Shown: positions 24,958 through 34,393, numbered from the stretch's first letter. The stretch: DNA of 64,000 nt from Roseomonas aerilata DSM 19363 (GCF_000711725.1 NZ_JONP01000015.1:60885-124884), one strand, 5' to 3'. A program made the numbers and translations. The notes: generated by a model not told the origin, from the sequence alone.

Positions 24958-26172
24958 ATGCCGAAGCGTCGGGACATGATCGGGGCGGTCGCCGCCATCG
25001 GTCTTGCCGGGGGAGTGCTGTCCGGGGAGGCGAGGGCCCAGGCCCGCCCGCGCCCGGCCCGAGGGCCCGCGCCCCCGCCGCCGGGCAGCCCGGCGAGCAC
25101 GCCTCTCGGCCCCGTGGACACCGCCGCGCGGCTCGCGCTGATCGTCGACGCCGATACGGGCGCGGTGCTGCTCGAGAAGAACGCGGACGAGCGCATGCCG
25201 CCCTCTTCAATGTCGAAGCTGATGACGATGTACGTCGTCTTCGACCTGCTCAAGCAGGGGCGGCTGACCATGGAGCAGGAGTTGCCGGTCAGCGAGCGCG
25301 CCTGGCGGATGGGCGGCAGCAAGATGTTCGTCCAGCTCGGCACCAGCGTGAAGGTGCAGGACCTTATCCGCGGCGTGATCATCCAGTCCGGCAACGACGC
25401 CTGCATCGTGCTGGCCGAGGGGATCGCGGGCAGCGAGACCCAGTTCGCGGAGATGCTGAACGACTATGGCCGCAAGATCGGCCTGACCGCGAGCAGCTTC
25501 CGCAACGCGACCGGCTGGCCGGATCCAGAGCATCGGATGACCTGCCGCGATCTCTCGATCCTCGCGCGGCGGCTGATCAACGACTTCCCGGAGTACTTCC
25601 GTATCTATTCCGAGCGGAGTTTCGTCTGGAACAACATCACGCAGGAGAACCGGAACCCGCTGCTCGGCCGCGTCGCCGGGGCGGACGGGCTCAAGACCGG
25701 CCATACGGATGAAGCCGGCTACGGCCTGACCGGCACCGCCAAGCGCGGCGACCGCCGGCTGATCCTCGTCGCAAACGGGCTGTCGAGCATGGCGGCGCGG
25801 CGGGAGGAGACCGAGCGGCTGATGGAGTGGGGCTTCCGCGAGTTCGAGAACGTGGCCCTTTTCCGCGCCTCCGACACGATCGAGGAAGCACCGGTTTATC
25901 TCGGGGAGCGGCTGAAGGTGCCGCTGGTGGGCGGGCGCGACGTGGTGCTGACCCTGCCGAAGCAGTGGCGGCGCAGCCTGCAGGTGAGGCTCCGCTACGA
26001 CAGCCCGGTGCCCGCGCCGATCGCGAAGGGGCAGGAACTGGGCAAGCTGGAGGTCTCGGGCGCGGGGGTGCCGCCGATGTCCGTGCCGCTGCTGGCCGGG
26101 GTGGACGTGCCGAAGCTTGGGCTGATCCCGCGCATCCCGGCAGTGCTGGGGCGGCTCGTCAGTGGCGCCTGA
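24958..26172 (+). CDS. dacA: D-alanyl-D-alanine carboxypeptidase (peptidase S11)
   Basis: This 404-residue low-molecular-weight PBP trims the terminal D-Ala of peptidoglycan peptides. A signal peptide with AQA cleavage is followed by a proline-rich linker. Catalytic motifs: SMSK (SxxK) near residue 82, SGN in IIQSGNDA, and KTG in GLKTGHTDEAGYGL. A C-terminal PBP5-like beta domain and a final amphipathic helix (IPAVLGRLV) follow. The ATG at 24958 is preferred over GTG 24952. It overlaps the GTG start of tmk by 11 nt. Confidence 0.94.
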   Translation: MPKRRDMIGAVAAIGLAGGVLSGEARAQARPRPARGPAPPPPGSPASTPLGPVDTAARLALIVDADTGAVLLEKNADERMPPSSMSKLMTMYVVFDLLKQGRLTMEQELPVSERAWRMGGSKMFVQLGTSVKVQDLIRGVIIQSGNDACIVLAEGIAGSETQFAEMLNDYGRKIGLTASSFRNATGWPDPEHRMTCRDLSILARRLINDFPEYFRIYSERSFVWNNITQENRNPLLGRVAGADGLKTGHTDEAGYGLTGTAKRGDRRLILVANGLSSMAARREETERLMEWGFREFENVALFRASDTIEEAPVYLGERLKVPLVGGRDVVLTLPKQWRRSLQVRLRYDSPVPAPIAKGQELGKLEVSGAGVPPMSVPLLAGVDVPKLGLIPRIPAVLGRLVSGA

Positions 26173-26785
26173 GGGCAGCCGGGGACGCTTCATCACGCTG
26201 GAGGGCGGCGAGGGGGCGGGCAAGACGACCCTCTCCCGCGCTCTCTCGGCACGCCTCGCTGAGGAAGGCGTGCCGGTGCTGCGGACCCGCGAACCCGGCG
26301 GCGCGCCCGGGGCGGAGGCGGTGCGCGGGCTGATTCTGGGGCAGGGGCCCTGGGACCCGGTGGCCGAGGCGATGCTGCACTTCGCCGCGCGCCGGGAGCA
26401 CGTGGCGCGCACCATCGCGCCCGCGCTGGAAGCCGGGATCTGGGTTGTCTGCGACCGCTTCGCCGACAGCACCCTTGCGTATCAGGGCGCGGGGCAGGGG
26501 TTGTCGCGGGAGGTATGGGAGCGGCTCTGCGACCTCGCGCTAGGATCGCTGAGGCCGGACCTGACCCTCGTCCTCGACCTTCCGCCGGAGAGGGGCATGG
26601 GCAGGGCGCTCCAGCGCGGGGATGCCAACCGCTACGAGTTGCAGGACGCGGATTTCCACGCCCGGGTGCGCGCGGCCTTCCTCGCGATCGCGGCGGCGGA
26701 GCCGGACCGCTGCGCCGTGCTCGACGCTTCCCGCCCGCCGTTGGAGGTCCTCGACGCGGCCCTCGACCTAGCGCTCGCCGCATGA
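26162..26785 (+). CDS. tmk: Thymidylate kinase
   Basis: This 207-residue kinase makes dTDP from dTMP. The P-loop is LEGGEGAGKTTLS at residues 13-25, the DRF motif lies in VVCDRFADSTLAYQGAGQGL-type sequence (DRFADST), and TREPGG is the substrate-binding motif. The lid ends with RYELQDADFHARVR. It starts at GTG within the end of dacA and overlaps holB by ATGA, the standard tmk-holB pairing. Confidence 0.95.
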   Translation: MAPEGSRGRFITLEGGEGAGKTTLSRALSARLAEEGVPVLRTREPGGAPGAEAVRGLILGQGPWDPVAEAMLHFAARREHVARTIAPALEAGIWVVCDRFADSTLAYQGAGQGLSREVWERLCDLALGSLRPDLTLVLDLPPERGMGRALQRGDANRYELQDADFHARVRAAFLAIAAAEPDRCAVLDASRPPLEVLDAALDLALAA

Positions 26786-27798
26786 GCCCTCCTCCCGAAC
26801 CCCGCGCCAATCCCGCACTCTACGGCCATGATCAGGCGGCGGCGGCGTTGCGTGACGCGGCGCTGTCTGGCCGGATGCATCACGGCTGGCTGCTGGCCGG
26901 GCCCGAGGGGGTCGGCAAGGCGACGCTCGGCTGGCGCTATGCGCGCTGGATGCTCGCGGGCATGCCGCGCGCGGTCACGCCAGGCGAGGCGCCGCTCTTT
27001 CTCCCGCCGGCCGAGCCGATCTTCTCCCGCGTCGCGGCTGGCGCCCATGCGGACCTTCGGGCGCTGGTCCCCGGCACCGGAGAGAAGGGCAAGAAGGTGA
27101 TGATCCGGGTGGAGGAGGTGCGCGAGCTGACGCGCTTCCTCGCCATGACGCCGGCCGAGGGCGGCTGGCGCGTCGTGGTCATTGAGACGTTGGAGGCGAT
27201 GAACGAGGCGGCGCAGAATGCCCTCCTCAAGACGCTGGAGGAACCGCCGCCGCGGGCCGTGCTGGTGCTGACCACCTCCGCGCCAGACCGGTTGCTGCCG
27301 ACCATCCGCAGCCGCGTGCGGCGCCTGGACCTTTTTCCTCTGGAAGCGCCGCTGATGGACGAGGTGCTGGAGCGCTGGCTGCCAGAGATGGGGGAGGGGG
27401 ACCGCGCGGCCCTTGCGCGCCTCTCCGGCGGCAGCCCAGGGCGCGCCCTCGTGCTCGCAGAGGGCGAGGGGCTGGCCATGGCGCGGGAGGTGGAGGGATT
27501 CCTCGCCCGCTTGCCCCGCCCGGACCCCACGGAACTGCACGCGCTGGCCGACCGCCTGGCGGCGAAGCGGGACGGCAGCGCCTTCGTCACCTTCATGGCC
27601 CTGCTGCGCGCCAGTCTGGCCGCGGCGCTGCGCGGGGCCGCGCGAGGGCAGGGGGCGCCGCCCTGGCTGGCGGGCCGCGGCCTTGCCGACTGGGCGGGGC
27701 TGTGGGACATGCTCGGCCGGCTGGCCGATGAGACCGAGACGCTCAACCTGGACCGCAAGCAGGCCGTGCTGACGGGCCTCTCGCGGCTCTCGACCTGA
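26782..27798 (+). CDS. holB: DNA polymerase III subunit delta prime
   Basis: This 338-residue clamp-loader subunit has the AAA+ N-domain with a Walker A-like GPEGVGKATLGW. NALLKTLEEPPPRAVLVL is the most conserved family stretch, and TIRSRVRRLDL is the sensor 1/SRC-like region. The delta-prime C-domain follows. The zinc-module cysteines seen in many DnaX/HolB proteins are absent here, as in other alphaproteobacterial copies. It is coupled to tmk and followed by metG after 32 nt. Confidence 0.93.
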   Translation: MSPPPEPRANPALYGHDQAAAALRDAALSGRMHHGWLLAGPEGVGKATLGWRYARWMLAGMPRAVTPGEAPLFLPPAEPIFSRVAAGAHADLRALVPGTGEKGKKVMIRVEEVRELTRFLAMTPAEGGWRVVVIETLEAMNEAAQNALLKTLEEPPPRAVLVLTTSAPDRLLPTIRSRVRRLDLFPLEAPLMDEVLERWLPEMGEGDRAALARLSGGSPGRALVLAEGEGLAMAREVEGFLARLPRPDPTELHALADRLAAKRDGSAFVTFMALLRASLAAALRGAARGQGAPPWLAGRGLADWAGLWDMLGRLADETETLNLDRKQAVLTGLSRLST

Positions 27799-27830
27799 CG
27801 GACCAGCCGCTATCGGCGCGGGGTCTTGGC

Positions 27831-29387
27831 ATGAGTGAAAGCGGCACGGCGGGAACACGGGGACGTTTCTTCGTCACCACGCCGATCTACTACCTGAACG
27901 GCCAGCCCCATATCGGCCATGCCTATACCTCCATCGCGGCCGACGTACTGGCGCGCTGGAAGCGGCTGAGCGGGCACGACGTCTTCTTCCTGACCGGCAC
28001 GGACGAGCACGGGCAGAAGGTGGAGCAGGCGGCGGTCGCGGCCGGGCTCTCGCCGCAGGAGTTCACGGACCGCCTGGCCGGCGATTTCCGCTCCATGGCG
28101 GAGCGCATCGGCATCTCCTTCGACGACTTCATCCGCACGACGGAGGAGCGGCACAAGCGCTCCTGCGCGGCGTTGTGGGAGAAGCTGGCGGCCGGTGGGC
28201 ACATCTATCTCGGGCACTACGAGGGCTGGTACGCGGTGCGCGACGAGGCCTTCTACGGCCCCGACGAGATCGAGGACCGCAACGGGCAGAAGGTGGCCAT
28301 CGCTTCCGGCGCGCCGGTGGAGTGGACGCGCGAGCCCTCCTATTTCTTCCGCCTCTCCGACTGGACCGACCGGCTGCTCGCCTTCTACGAGGCCAACCCG
28401 GACTTCATGGCGCCGGCCAGCACGCGGCGCGAGGTGGTGTCCTTCGTGCGCGCGGGGCTGCAGGACCTCTCGATCTCCCGCACCTCCTTTAAGTGGGGCG
28501 TGCCGGTTCCGGGCGACGAGGCCCATGTGATGTATGTCTGGCTCGACGCCCTGACGAACTACATCACCGCTGCGGGCTATCCGGACACCGGCGCGGACCG
28601 GTGGGGCTTTTGGCCGGCCGACGTGCACATGGTCGGCAAGGAGATCACGCGCTTCCATTGCGTCTACTGGCCGGCCTTCCTGATGGCGGCCGGGTTGGAG
28701 CCGCCGAAGCGCGTCTATGCCAACGGCTGGCTGACCATCGAGGGGCAGAAGATGTCGAAGTCCCTCGGCAATGGGCTGGACCCGCTGCTGCTGGCCGAGG
28801 AGTTCGGGCTCGATCCCCTGCGCTACTACCTCCTGCGGGAGGTGCCCTTCGGCAATGACGGCGACTTCTCCCGCCGGGCGGTCGTCGGGCGGCTGAACAG
28901 CGAGCTGGCGAACGACCTCGGCAATCTCGCCCAGCGCAGCCTTTCTCTCATCCAGCGCAACTGCGAGGGGCGCCTGCCCGCGCTGACGGCGCCGACGGAA
29001 GCGGACCGGGAGCTGCTCGGGCCGCTGGAGGCGTTGCCGGCCGCGGTCGACGAGGCGATCTCCCGCCAGGCCTTCGGCGAGGCGCTGGAGCGGATCTGGA
29101 CCGTCGTGCGTCTCGGCAATTCCTGGATCGACGCCCAGAAGCCCTGGTCGCTGAAGAAGACCGATCCCGTGCGGATGGAGGCCGTTCTGCGCAGCCTGCA
29201 CACGCTGCTGCGGGGCTTGGCCACCATCCTCCAGCCCTTCATGCCCGGAACCATGGCGGCGATGCTCGACCAGCTGGCGGTCGGGGAGGGGGCTCGTGGC
29301 CTGTCGGACCTCGCGACTCCCCTGGCCGACGGGACGGCCCTGCCGCCGCCGGCGCCGCTGTTCCGTAAGATCGACGAGGCCGCCTGA
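27831..29387 (+). CDS. metG: Methionyl-tRNA synthetase
   Basis: This 518-residue class I synthetase carries HIGH (PHIGHAYTS near residue 27) and KMSKS (GQKMSKSLGNG near 303). FFLTGTDEHGQKVEQAA and YVWLDALTNYITAAGYP belong to the catalytic domain, followed by the anticodon-binding helices (NLAQRSLSLIQRN, PWSLKKTDP). It is the short form, without a four-cysteine zinc cluster or a C-terminal dimerisation domain. The stop overlaps tatD by one base. Confidence 0.96.
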   Translation: MSESGTAGTRGRFFVTTPIYYLNGQPHIGHAYTSIAADVLARWKRLSGHDVFFLTGTDEHGQKVEQAAVAAGLSPQEFTDRLAGDFRSMAERIGISFDDFIRTTEERHKRSCAALWEKLAAGGHIYLGHYEGWYAVRDEAFYGPDEIEDRNGQKVAIASGAPVEWTREPSYFFRLSDWTDRLLAFYEANPDFMAPASTRREVVSFVRAGLQDLSISRTSFKWGVPVPGDEAHVMYVWLDALTNYITAAGYPDTGADRWGFWPADVHMVGKEITRFHCVYWPAFLMAAGLEPPKRVYANGWLTIEGQKMSKSLGNGLDPLLLAEEFGLDPLRYYLLREVPFGNDGDFSRRAVVGRLNSELANDLGNLAQRSLSLIQRNCEGRLPALTAPTEADRELLGPLEALPAAVDEAISRQAFGEALERIWTVVRLGNSWIDAQKPWSLKKTDPVRMEAVLRSLHTLLRGLATILQPFMPGTMAAMLDQLAVGEGARGLSDLATPLADGTALPPPAPLFRKIDEAA

Positions 29388-30160
29388 TGCTTGTCGATAG
29401 CCACTGCCACCTCGACTACTTCGGCGAGGAGGAGATCGACGCCGTCATGGACCGTGCCCGCTCGGCCGGCGTCGGGCGGATGGTGACGATCGGCGTGCGG
29501 ATGGAGCAAGGGGCCGCAGTAAAGGCGCTGGCGGAGCGCTTCCCGGAAGTCTGGGGCACGGTCGGAGTCCACCCGCAGAACGCGGGCGAAGAGGCGATCC
29601 CGACTGTGGAGGAGATTGTCGCCCTGGCAGACCACCCGCGGGTGATCGGCATCGGTGAGTCGGGCCTCGACTACTTCTACGACAAGGCCCCGCGCGAGGT
29701 GCAGCAGGAGAGCTTTCGCCGGCATATCCGGGCCAGCCAGCAGACGGGCCTGCCGCTGGTGATCCACGCGCGCGACGCCGACGAAGACATCGCGGCGATC
29801 CTCGCGGAGGAGCGCGCCGCTGGCGGCGACTTTCCGGCACTGCTGCACTGCTTCTCCTCCACCCGGGCGCTGGCAGAGCAGGTGGTGGCAGACGGGGGCT
29901 ATGTCTCGCTGTCGGGCATCCTGACTTTCCCAAAGAGCGAGGAACTCCGCGCCATCGCGACGGACCTACCGGAGGACCGGCTGCTTGTGGAGACCGACAG
30001 CCCATACCTGGCGCCGGTGCCGCAGCGCGGGAAGCGTAACGAACCGGCGCTGGTGGCCCACACCGCGGCAGTGCTGGCGCGAGTGCGCGGCTGGGATGTC
30101 GCGCGCACGGCTGAGGTGACCACCACCAACTTCATGCGTTTGTTCAGCCGATGCCGGTAA
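29387..30160 (+). CDS. TatD family metal-dependent hydrolase
   Basis: This 257-residue TIM-barrel metal-dependent DNase/hydrolase has N-terminal VDSHCHLDYF with the HxH pair, VGVHPQNAGEE, GIGESGLDYFYD with its metal-binding Glu, LVIHARDADEDI, and VETDSPYLAPVPQRGKRNEP at the end. All family metal ligands are present. It overlaps metG and precedes an MBL-fold gene, an order common in alphaproteobacteria. The physiological substrate is uncertain. Confidence 0.94.
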   Translation: MLVDSHCHLDYFGEEEIDAVMDRARSAGVGRMVTIGVRMEQGAAVKALAERFPEVWGTVGVHPQNAGEEAIPTVEEIVALADHPRVIGIGESGLDYFYDKAPREVQQESFRRHIRASQQTGLPLVIHARDADEDIAAILAEERAAGGDFPALLHCFSSTRALAEQVVADGGYVSLSGILTFPKSEELRAIATDLPEDRLLVETDSPYLAPVPQRGKRNEPALVAHTAAVLARVRGWDVARTAEVTTTNFMRLFSRCR

Positions 30161-30170
30161 GGCTTTGATC

Positions 30171-30968
30171 TTGAAAATAATACTTCTAGGCTGCGGCGGC
30201 TCTGGTGGCGTTCCGCTTTTAGGTGGGGACGATGGCCACGGCGCCTGGGGTGCGTGCGATCCGACCGAACCCCGCAACCGGAGGACACGGTCGAGCATCG
30301 TGATCCAGTCTACTGAAGGTCAAACAATTCTCGTGGATGCAGGACCGGACCTGCGGGCTCAACTCCTGAGCCACGGCATCGGGCGGCTGGACGCCGTGCT
30401 GTTGACCCATGCTCATGCGGACCACGTCATGGGCTTGGACGAGTTGCGGATCATGAACCGGATTATGGGAAAGGCACTGCCGATCTACGGCACGGCACGG
30501 ACCTTGGCCGACGTGACCGGTCGTTTCGAGTACGCATTTCGGCCGCCCACACCGGGCTTCTTCCGGCCAGCGCTCGAGGCGGTGGCCGTGGAGCCCGGAC
30601 AGGTGGTCCGGATGGCGGGGCTCGACGTTCGGCTCTTCTCGCAGGACCACAAGGTCATGGAGACGCTGGGTCTCAGGATCGACGGCTTTGGTTACTCGAC
30701 GGATGTCGTGGAGATGCCGGAGGCTGGCTTTGAAGCCCTGGCAGGCGTGCGGGACTGGGTGGTGGGCTGCTTTCAGCGTGCGCCGCATCCAGTGCACGCG
30801 CATGTCGAGAAGGCGATCGACTGGGCCCGGCGGGTGGGTGCCGCGCGGACGGTGCTGACCCATATGGGCCCAGACTTGGATTGGGCCTGGATGCGCCAGT
30901 CGCTGCCGGAGGGCCTGGAGCCTGGTTACGACGGCATGGTGCTGGAGAGCCCCCAAGATGGCGCGTGA
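30171..30968 (+). CDS. MBL-fold metallo-hydrolase, PhnP-like (COG1235 type)
   Basis: This 265-residue metallo-beta-lactamase-fold phosphodiesterase-type protein has GCGGSGGVPLLGG at the start, WGACDPTEPRNRRTRSS, the metal motif LTHAHADHVMGLDELR near residue 80, QDHKVMETLGLRIDGFGYS, and a late THMGPDLDW. This is the COG1235 subfamily that includes PhnP (phosphoribosyl cyclic phosphodiesterase). TTG at 30171 is preferred, with GTAAGG 8 nt upstream; TTG at 30165 is the alternative. Its first bases are less GC-rich than the neighbours. It could supply the phnP function missing from the C-P lyase cluster, which is inference. Confidence 0.88.
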   Translation: MKIILLGCGGSGGVPLLGGDDGHGAWGACDPTEPRNRRTRSSIVIQSTEGQTILVDAGPDLRAQLLSHGIGRLDAVLLTHAHADHVMGLDELRIMNRIMGKALPIYGTARTLADVTGRFEYAFRPPTPGFFRPALEAVAVEPGQVVRMAGLDVRLFSQDHKVMETLGLRIDGFGYSTDVVEMPEAGFEALAGVRDWVVGCFQRAPHPVHAHVEKAIDWARRVGAARTVLTHMGPDLDWAWMRQSLPEGLEPGYDGMVLESPQDGA

Positions 30969-31010
30969 TTTTTACATAATCTACATTACGCGGTTCGGGG
31001 CGGCGCAGGA

Positions 31011-31808
31011 ATGAGCGAGTCCGCTCCCGCCGCCGAGCTGCTGCGCCTGCTCGGAATCATGGCCCGGCTGCGGGCGCCGGACGGCTGCCCCTGGGACCAG
31101 GTACAGGATTTCGCCTCCATCGCGCCCTACACGGTCGAGGAAGGACATGAGGTCGCTGACGCCATTGCCCGGCAGGACTGGGCGGGGCTGCAGGACGAGC
31201 TGGGCGACCTGCTGCTCCAGGTCGTCTACCACGCGCGCATGGCAGAGGAAGCCGGATGGTTCGCCTTCGCCGACGTGGCAAAATCCATCAATGAGAAGAT
31301 GATCCGCCGCCATCCTCATGTTTTCGGCGAGGATGCTGCGCGGGATGCCGCACAGCAGACTGCTGCCTGGGAGGTCCAGAAGGCCGCCGAGCGTGCCTCT
31401 CGCGCGGAGACGGGCACGCTGGCAGGGGTTTCGGGCAACCTCCCTTCCCTCGCCCGCGCGGCCAAGCTCACGCGCCGGGCCGCGCGGGTCGGCTTCGACT
31501 GGCCGGACGCTGGACAGGTGCTGGACAAGCTGGAGGAAGAGGCGGCCGAGCTTCGGGCCGAGTTGCCCGGCGCCGATCCGGCCCGGCTGGCTGACGAGGT
31601 CGGTGACCTGCTCTTCGTCGTCGCCAACCTCGCGCGGAAGCTCGATCTCGATCCCGAGCAATGCCTGCGCGGCGCGAACGCGAAGTTCGAGCGACGCTTC
31701 GGCGCCATCGAGGACGGGCTCTCCCGCCAGGGCCGGACCCCAGTCGAGGCGAGCCTGGAGGAGATGGAGGCGCTCTGGACTGCGGCGAAGGCAGCAGAGC
31801 GCCGCTAG
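31011..31808 (+). CDS. mazG: Nucleoside triphosphate pyrophosphohydrolase MazG
   Basis: This 265-residue enzyme hydrolyses noncanonical or surplus NTPs. It has two MazG domains: the first with CPWDQVQ, EEGHEVADAI and LQDELGDLLLQVV, and the second with LEEEAAELRAEL and LADEVGDLLFVVANLARKL. The EExxE and ExxD metal motifs are intact. A 42-nt relatively AT-rich gap separates it from the MBL gene. Its TAG stop is part of CTAG shared with the convergent inositol monophosphatase gene. Confidence 0.95.
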   Translation: MSESAPAAELLRLLGIMARLRAPDGCPWDQVQDFASIAPYTVEEGHEVADAIARQDWAGLQDELGDLLLQVVYHARMAEEAGWFAFADVAKSINEKMIRRHPHVFGEDAARDAAQQTAAWEVQKAAERASRAETGTLAGVSGNLPSLARAAKLTRRAARVGFDWPDAGQVLDKLEEEAAELRAELPGADPARLADEVGDLLFVVANLARKLDLDPEQCLRGANAKFERRFGAIEDGLSRQGRTPVEASLEEMEALWTAAKAAERR

Positions 31809-32641
31809 TCCCCGAGCAGCGCGCCCCAGGCCGCGTCCCAGGAGGACTTGTCCGGCGCGCAGATCAGGCCGCCGGCGCGATCCCGCGCCGGGTCGTAGGC
31901 GCTCCCGTCGAAATGGGCGGCGTGGCCACCCGCCTCCTGGTGAACGAGCCAGCCCGGCGCGTGGTCCCAGGGCATCAGGCGATTGTAGAGCGAGACATGA
32001 ATGTGGCCGCCGGCCAGTAGGCGGTACTCATGGGCGGCGCAGCCGAGCTGCCAAGTCTTCGCCAGTCGTGGTAGCCGGGCGGCGACGTGGCTCTTCAGGG
32101 GTTCCGCGAGATAGCCGTAGGAGACGCAGCCGACCATGGCACCGACAGGGGCTGAGGGCGCCACGCGGAGCGGTGCGCTCCGACTGCCATCCGCGGCGGC
32201 GAGCCAGGCCCCCTCCCCGCGCGCGGCCATCAGCGTGTCGTCGCCGGTCGGGTCGTGGATCCAGGCGGCCACCACCTCGCCCCGCAGGAAGGCCGCGGCC
32301 ATGCAGCCGAAGAGCGGCATGCCCGCCGCGAAATTCGCGGTGCCGTCCACGGGATCCACCACGAAGGCGAGTTCCTCGGTCGCCAGCCGGTCGGCGAGGG
32401 TAGGATCGGCTGAGCAGCCCTCCTCCCCCACCACCAGGCATCCGGGGAAGGCCCGGGTGAGCGCCGCGGCAATAGCCCGCTCCGCCAGCTCGTCCGCATC
32501 CGTCACCATGTCCAACGGTCCGGTCTTGGTCCGGATGTCGGCAGCGGCGAGGCGGCGGAAACGCGGCATGATCTCCGTGCGCGCCGCCTCGCGCAGGATG
32601 GCGTCCACGGCCAGGAGGCCCGCGGCGTCGAGGCCCTTCAC
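31805..32641 (-). CDS. Inositol monophosphatase family protein
   Basis: This 278-residue lithium-sensitive-type phosphatase has VVGEEGCS (metal-binding Glu), VVDPVDGTANFAAGMP near residue 97, and WDHAPGWLVHQEAGG near 222. All three IMPase metal motifs are present. Candidates for substrate are inositol phosphate, histidinol phosphate or 3'-phosphoadenosine 5'-phosphate. The start is GTG in a GTGA overlap with the hflX stop, and its stop shares CTAG with mazG. Confidence 0.92.
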   Translation of the reverse strand: MKGLDAAGLLAVDAILREAARTEIMPRFRRLAAADIRTKTGPLDMVTDADELAERAIAAALTRAFPGCLVVGEEGCSADPTLADRLATEELAFVVDPVDGTANFAAGMPLFGCMAAAFLRGEVVAAWIHDPTGDDTLMAARGEGAWLAAADGSRSAPLRVAPSAPVGAMVGCVSYGYLAEPLKSHVAARLPRLAKTWQLGCAAHEYRLLAGGHIHVSLYNRLMPWDHAPGWLVHQEAGGHAAHFDGSAYDPARDRAGGLICAPDKSSWDAAWGALLGD

Positions 32642-33945
32642 GCTGCGCCGCGCTGGGCGAAGCGGGCGAGATCCGTGGGCGAGAGGCGGACGGAAAGGCG
32701 GATCGCGTCCTCCTCATCGTTGCGCTCGATGACCTCGCCGTGCTGGTACAGCCAGGCAAGGCCCGCGCCGTCGCCAGGCTCGAGCGTGAAGGCTTCGGTG
32801 ACGTAGCCAGCCGCCACACGCTCATCAAGCATGGTGCGAAGCGGCTCCAGCCCCTCCCCCGTCAGCGCCGAGACCGGGACGGAGGAGGCGGTCGCCGGCG
32901 GCGGCCCTTCCAGCAGGTCCGTCTTGTTCAGCACCTCGATGACGCGCGACTCCCAGTCCTCGTCCAGCGGGGCGTCATCGCCGGAGGCAAGGTCGTTCAG
33001 CACGCCGATCACATCGGCCCGCTGGGCGGCGCTGTCCGGATGGGCGATGTCTCGCACGTGCAGGATCACATCCGCGGCCGCGACCTCCTCCAGCGTGGCG
33101 CGGAAGGCCTCCACCAGCTGCGTTGGCAGCTCGGAGATAAAGCCGACCGTGTCCGACAAGATGACGGTGCGCCCGGAGGGCAGGCGGATCGCGCGCATGG
33201 TCGGGTCCAGCGTCGCGAAGAGCTGGTCCTGCGCGTAGACGCCCGCACCGGTCAGGGCGTTGAAGAGGGTGGACTTGCCCGCGTTCGTGTAGCCGACGAG
33301 CGCGACGATCGGGTAGGGCACCTTGCCGCGCTGCTTGCGGTGCAGGCCGCGGGTGCGGCGCACCTGCTCCAGCTCCTTCTTCAGCTTGACGATGCGCTCG
33401 TCGATCAGGCGCCGGTCGATCTCGATCTGCGATTCACCGGGGCCGCCGAGGAAGCCGAAGCCGCCGCGCTGCCGCTCAAGGTGGGTCCAGGACCGGACGA
33501 GGCGGGTCCGCTGATACGAGAGGTGCGCCAGCTCAACCTGCAGCGAGCCCTCCCGCGTGCGGGCGCGCTCGCCGAAGATCTCGAGGATCAGACCGGTGCG
33601 GTCGATGACCTTGCAGCCCCAGGCGCGCTCGAGGTTGCGCTGCTGCACCGGGCTGAGTGCGGCGTCCACCACGACGACCTGCACGCCGTGCTCCGCCATG
33701 GCGGCGCGGGCTGCCTCCACCTGCCCCTCGCCGAGCAGGGTGCTCGGCCGGCGGGCGCGGAGGGGAAAGATGGCGGTGTGGACGATGGCCACACCGATCG
33801 AGGCGGCCAGCCCAACCGCCTCGGCCAACCGTGCCTCGGCGGCGCGGGTGGCGCCCCTTCCATCGGGGATGCCGTGGGGTCGCTCCCATGGCAGGATGAC
33901 AGCGGCCGGGGTCGGCCCCGCCGGATCAGTCGTGGCTTCCGACAG
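32638..33945 (-). CDS. hflX: Ribosome-associated GTPase HflX, probable non-canonical start
   Basis: HflX is a GTPase that splits or rescues ribosomes. Seen: the N-domain [16 protein letters not shown] and [19 protein letters not shown], then G1 [18 protein letters not shown]3 [10 protein letters not shown] and G4 NKTD. Homology begins at [10 protein letters not shown], upstream of the first in-frame conventional start (TTG 33828). The frame opens at 33969 without ATG, GTG or TTG before that. CTG at 33945 (then SEATTDPAG) gives 435 residues and overlaps hfq by 20 nt. No convincing RBS is seen, so the exact start is uncertain. Confidence 0.85.
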   Translation of the reverse strand: MSEATTDPAGPTPAAVILPWERPHGIPDGRGATRAAEARLAEAVGLAASIGVAIVHTAIFPLRARRPSTLLGEGQVEAARAAMAEHGVQVVVVDAALSPVQQRNLERAWGCKVIDRTGLILEIFGERARTREGSLQVELAHLSYQRTRLVRSWTHLERQRGGFGFLGGPGESQIEIDRRLIDERIVKLKKELEQVRRTRGLHRKQRGKVPYPIVALVGYTNAGKSTLFNALTGAGVYAQDQLFATLDPTMRAIRLPSGRTVILSDTVGFISELPTQLVEAFRATLEEVAAADVILHVRDIAHPDSAAQRADVIGVLNDLASGDDAPLDEDWESRVIEVLNKTDLLEGPPPATASSVPVSALTGEGLEPLRTMLDERVAAGYVTEAFTLEPGDGAGLAWLYQHGEVIERNDEEDAIRLSVRLSPTDLARFAQRGAA

Positions 33946-34258
33946 GGCTCGGCTCGCGGGGCGTGAGGGTCATGGTGGTCTCGCGGACTGGGGCGCCGCC
34001 CTGGGTCGGTGCCTGGGCACCGGCGGAGGAGGCGTCGAAGAGCATGATAGGCGCGCCCGGCATCACCGTGCTGATGGCGTGCTTGTAGACGAGCTGCGTG
34101 TGCCCGTCGCGGCGCAGAAGCACCGAGAAGTTGTCGAACCAGGTGATGATCCCCTGGAGCTTCACGCCGTTGACGAGGAAGACCGTGACCGGGGTCTTGC
34201 TCTTGCGGACATGGTTCAGGAACACGTCCTGAACGTTCTGGGACTTGTCGGCAGCCAT
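33926..34258 (-). CDS. hfq: RNA chaperone Hfq
   Basis: This 110-residue Sm-like hexameric RNA chaperone carries the Sm1 motif ([20 protein letters not shown], then [20 protein letters not shown]) and the Sm2 motif [11 protein letters not shown] near residue 60. A 35-residue flexible tail rich in Ala, Thr and Pro follows, somewhat longer than usual in alphaproteobacteria. hfq precedes hflX, as is standard. The 135-nt upstream region up to the HAD gene probably holds its promoter, though none is clear. Confidence 0.97.
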   Translation of the reverse strand: MAADKSQNVQDVFLNHVRKSKTPVTVFLVNGVKLQGIITWFDNFSVLLRRDGHTQLVYKHAISTVMPGAPIMLFDASSAGAQAPTQGGAPVRETTMTLTPREPSPVGSHD

Positions 34259-34393
34259 GGGCTGATGTCCTTCTTTTCGTGTTCCACCCGGCTTTGCCGT
34301 GGCGGATGAAGGGTGCGGTTCTTTTTCACGGCCCGCATCCCTGCGGCCCGTCCTTCCGGGGCGCGCACCCTCGCCCTGTGGAAGTCCTGTAAC

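Noticed and set aside
30969..31010. AT-rich gap before mazG as a promoter
   Set aside because: A TACATAAT-like -10 is visible, but no -35 at proper spacing; evidence is too weak to annotate.
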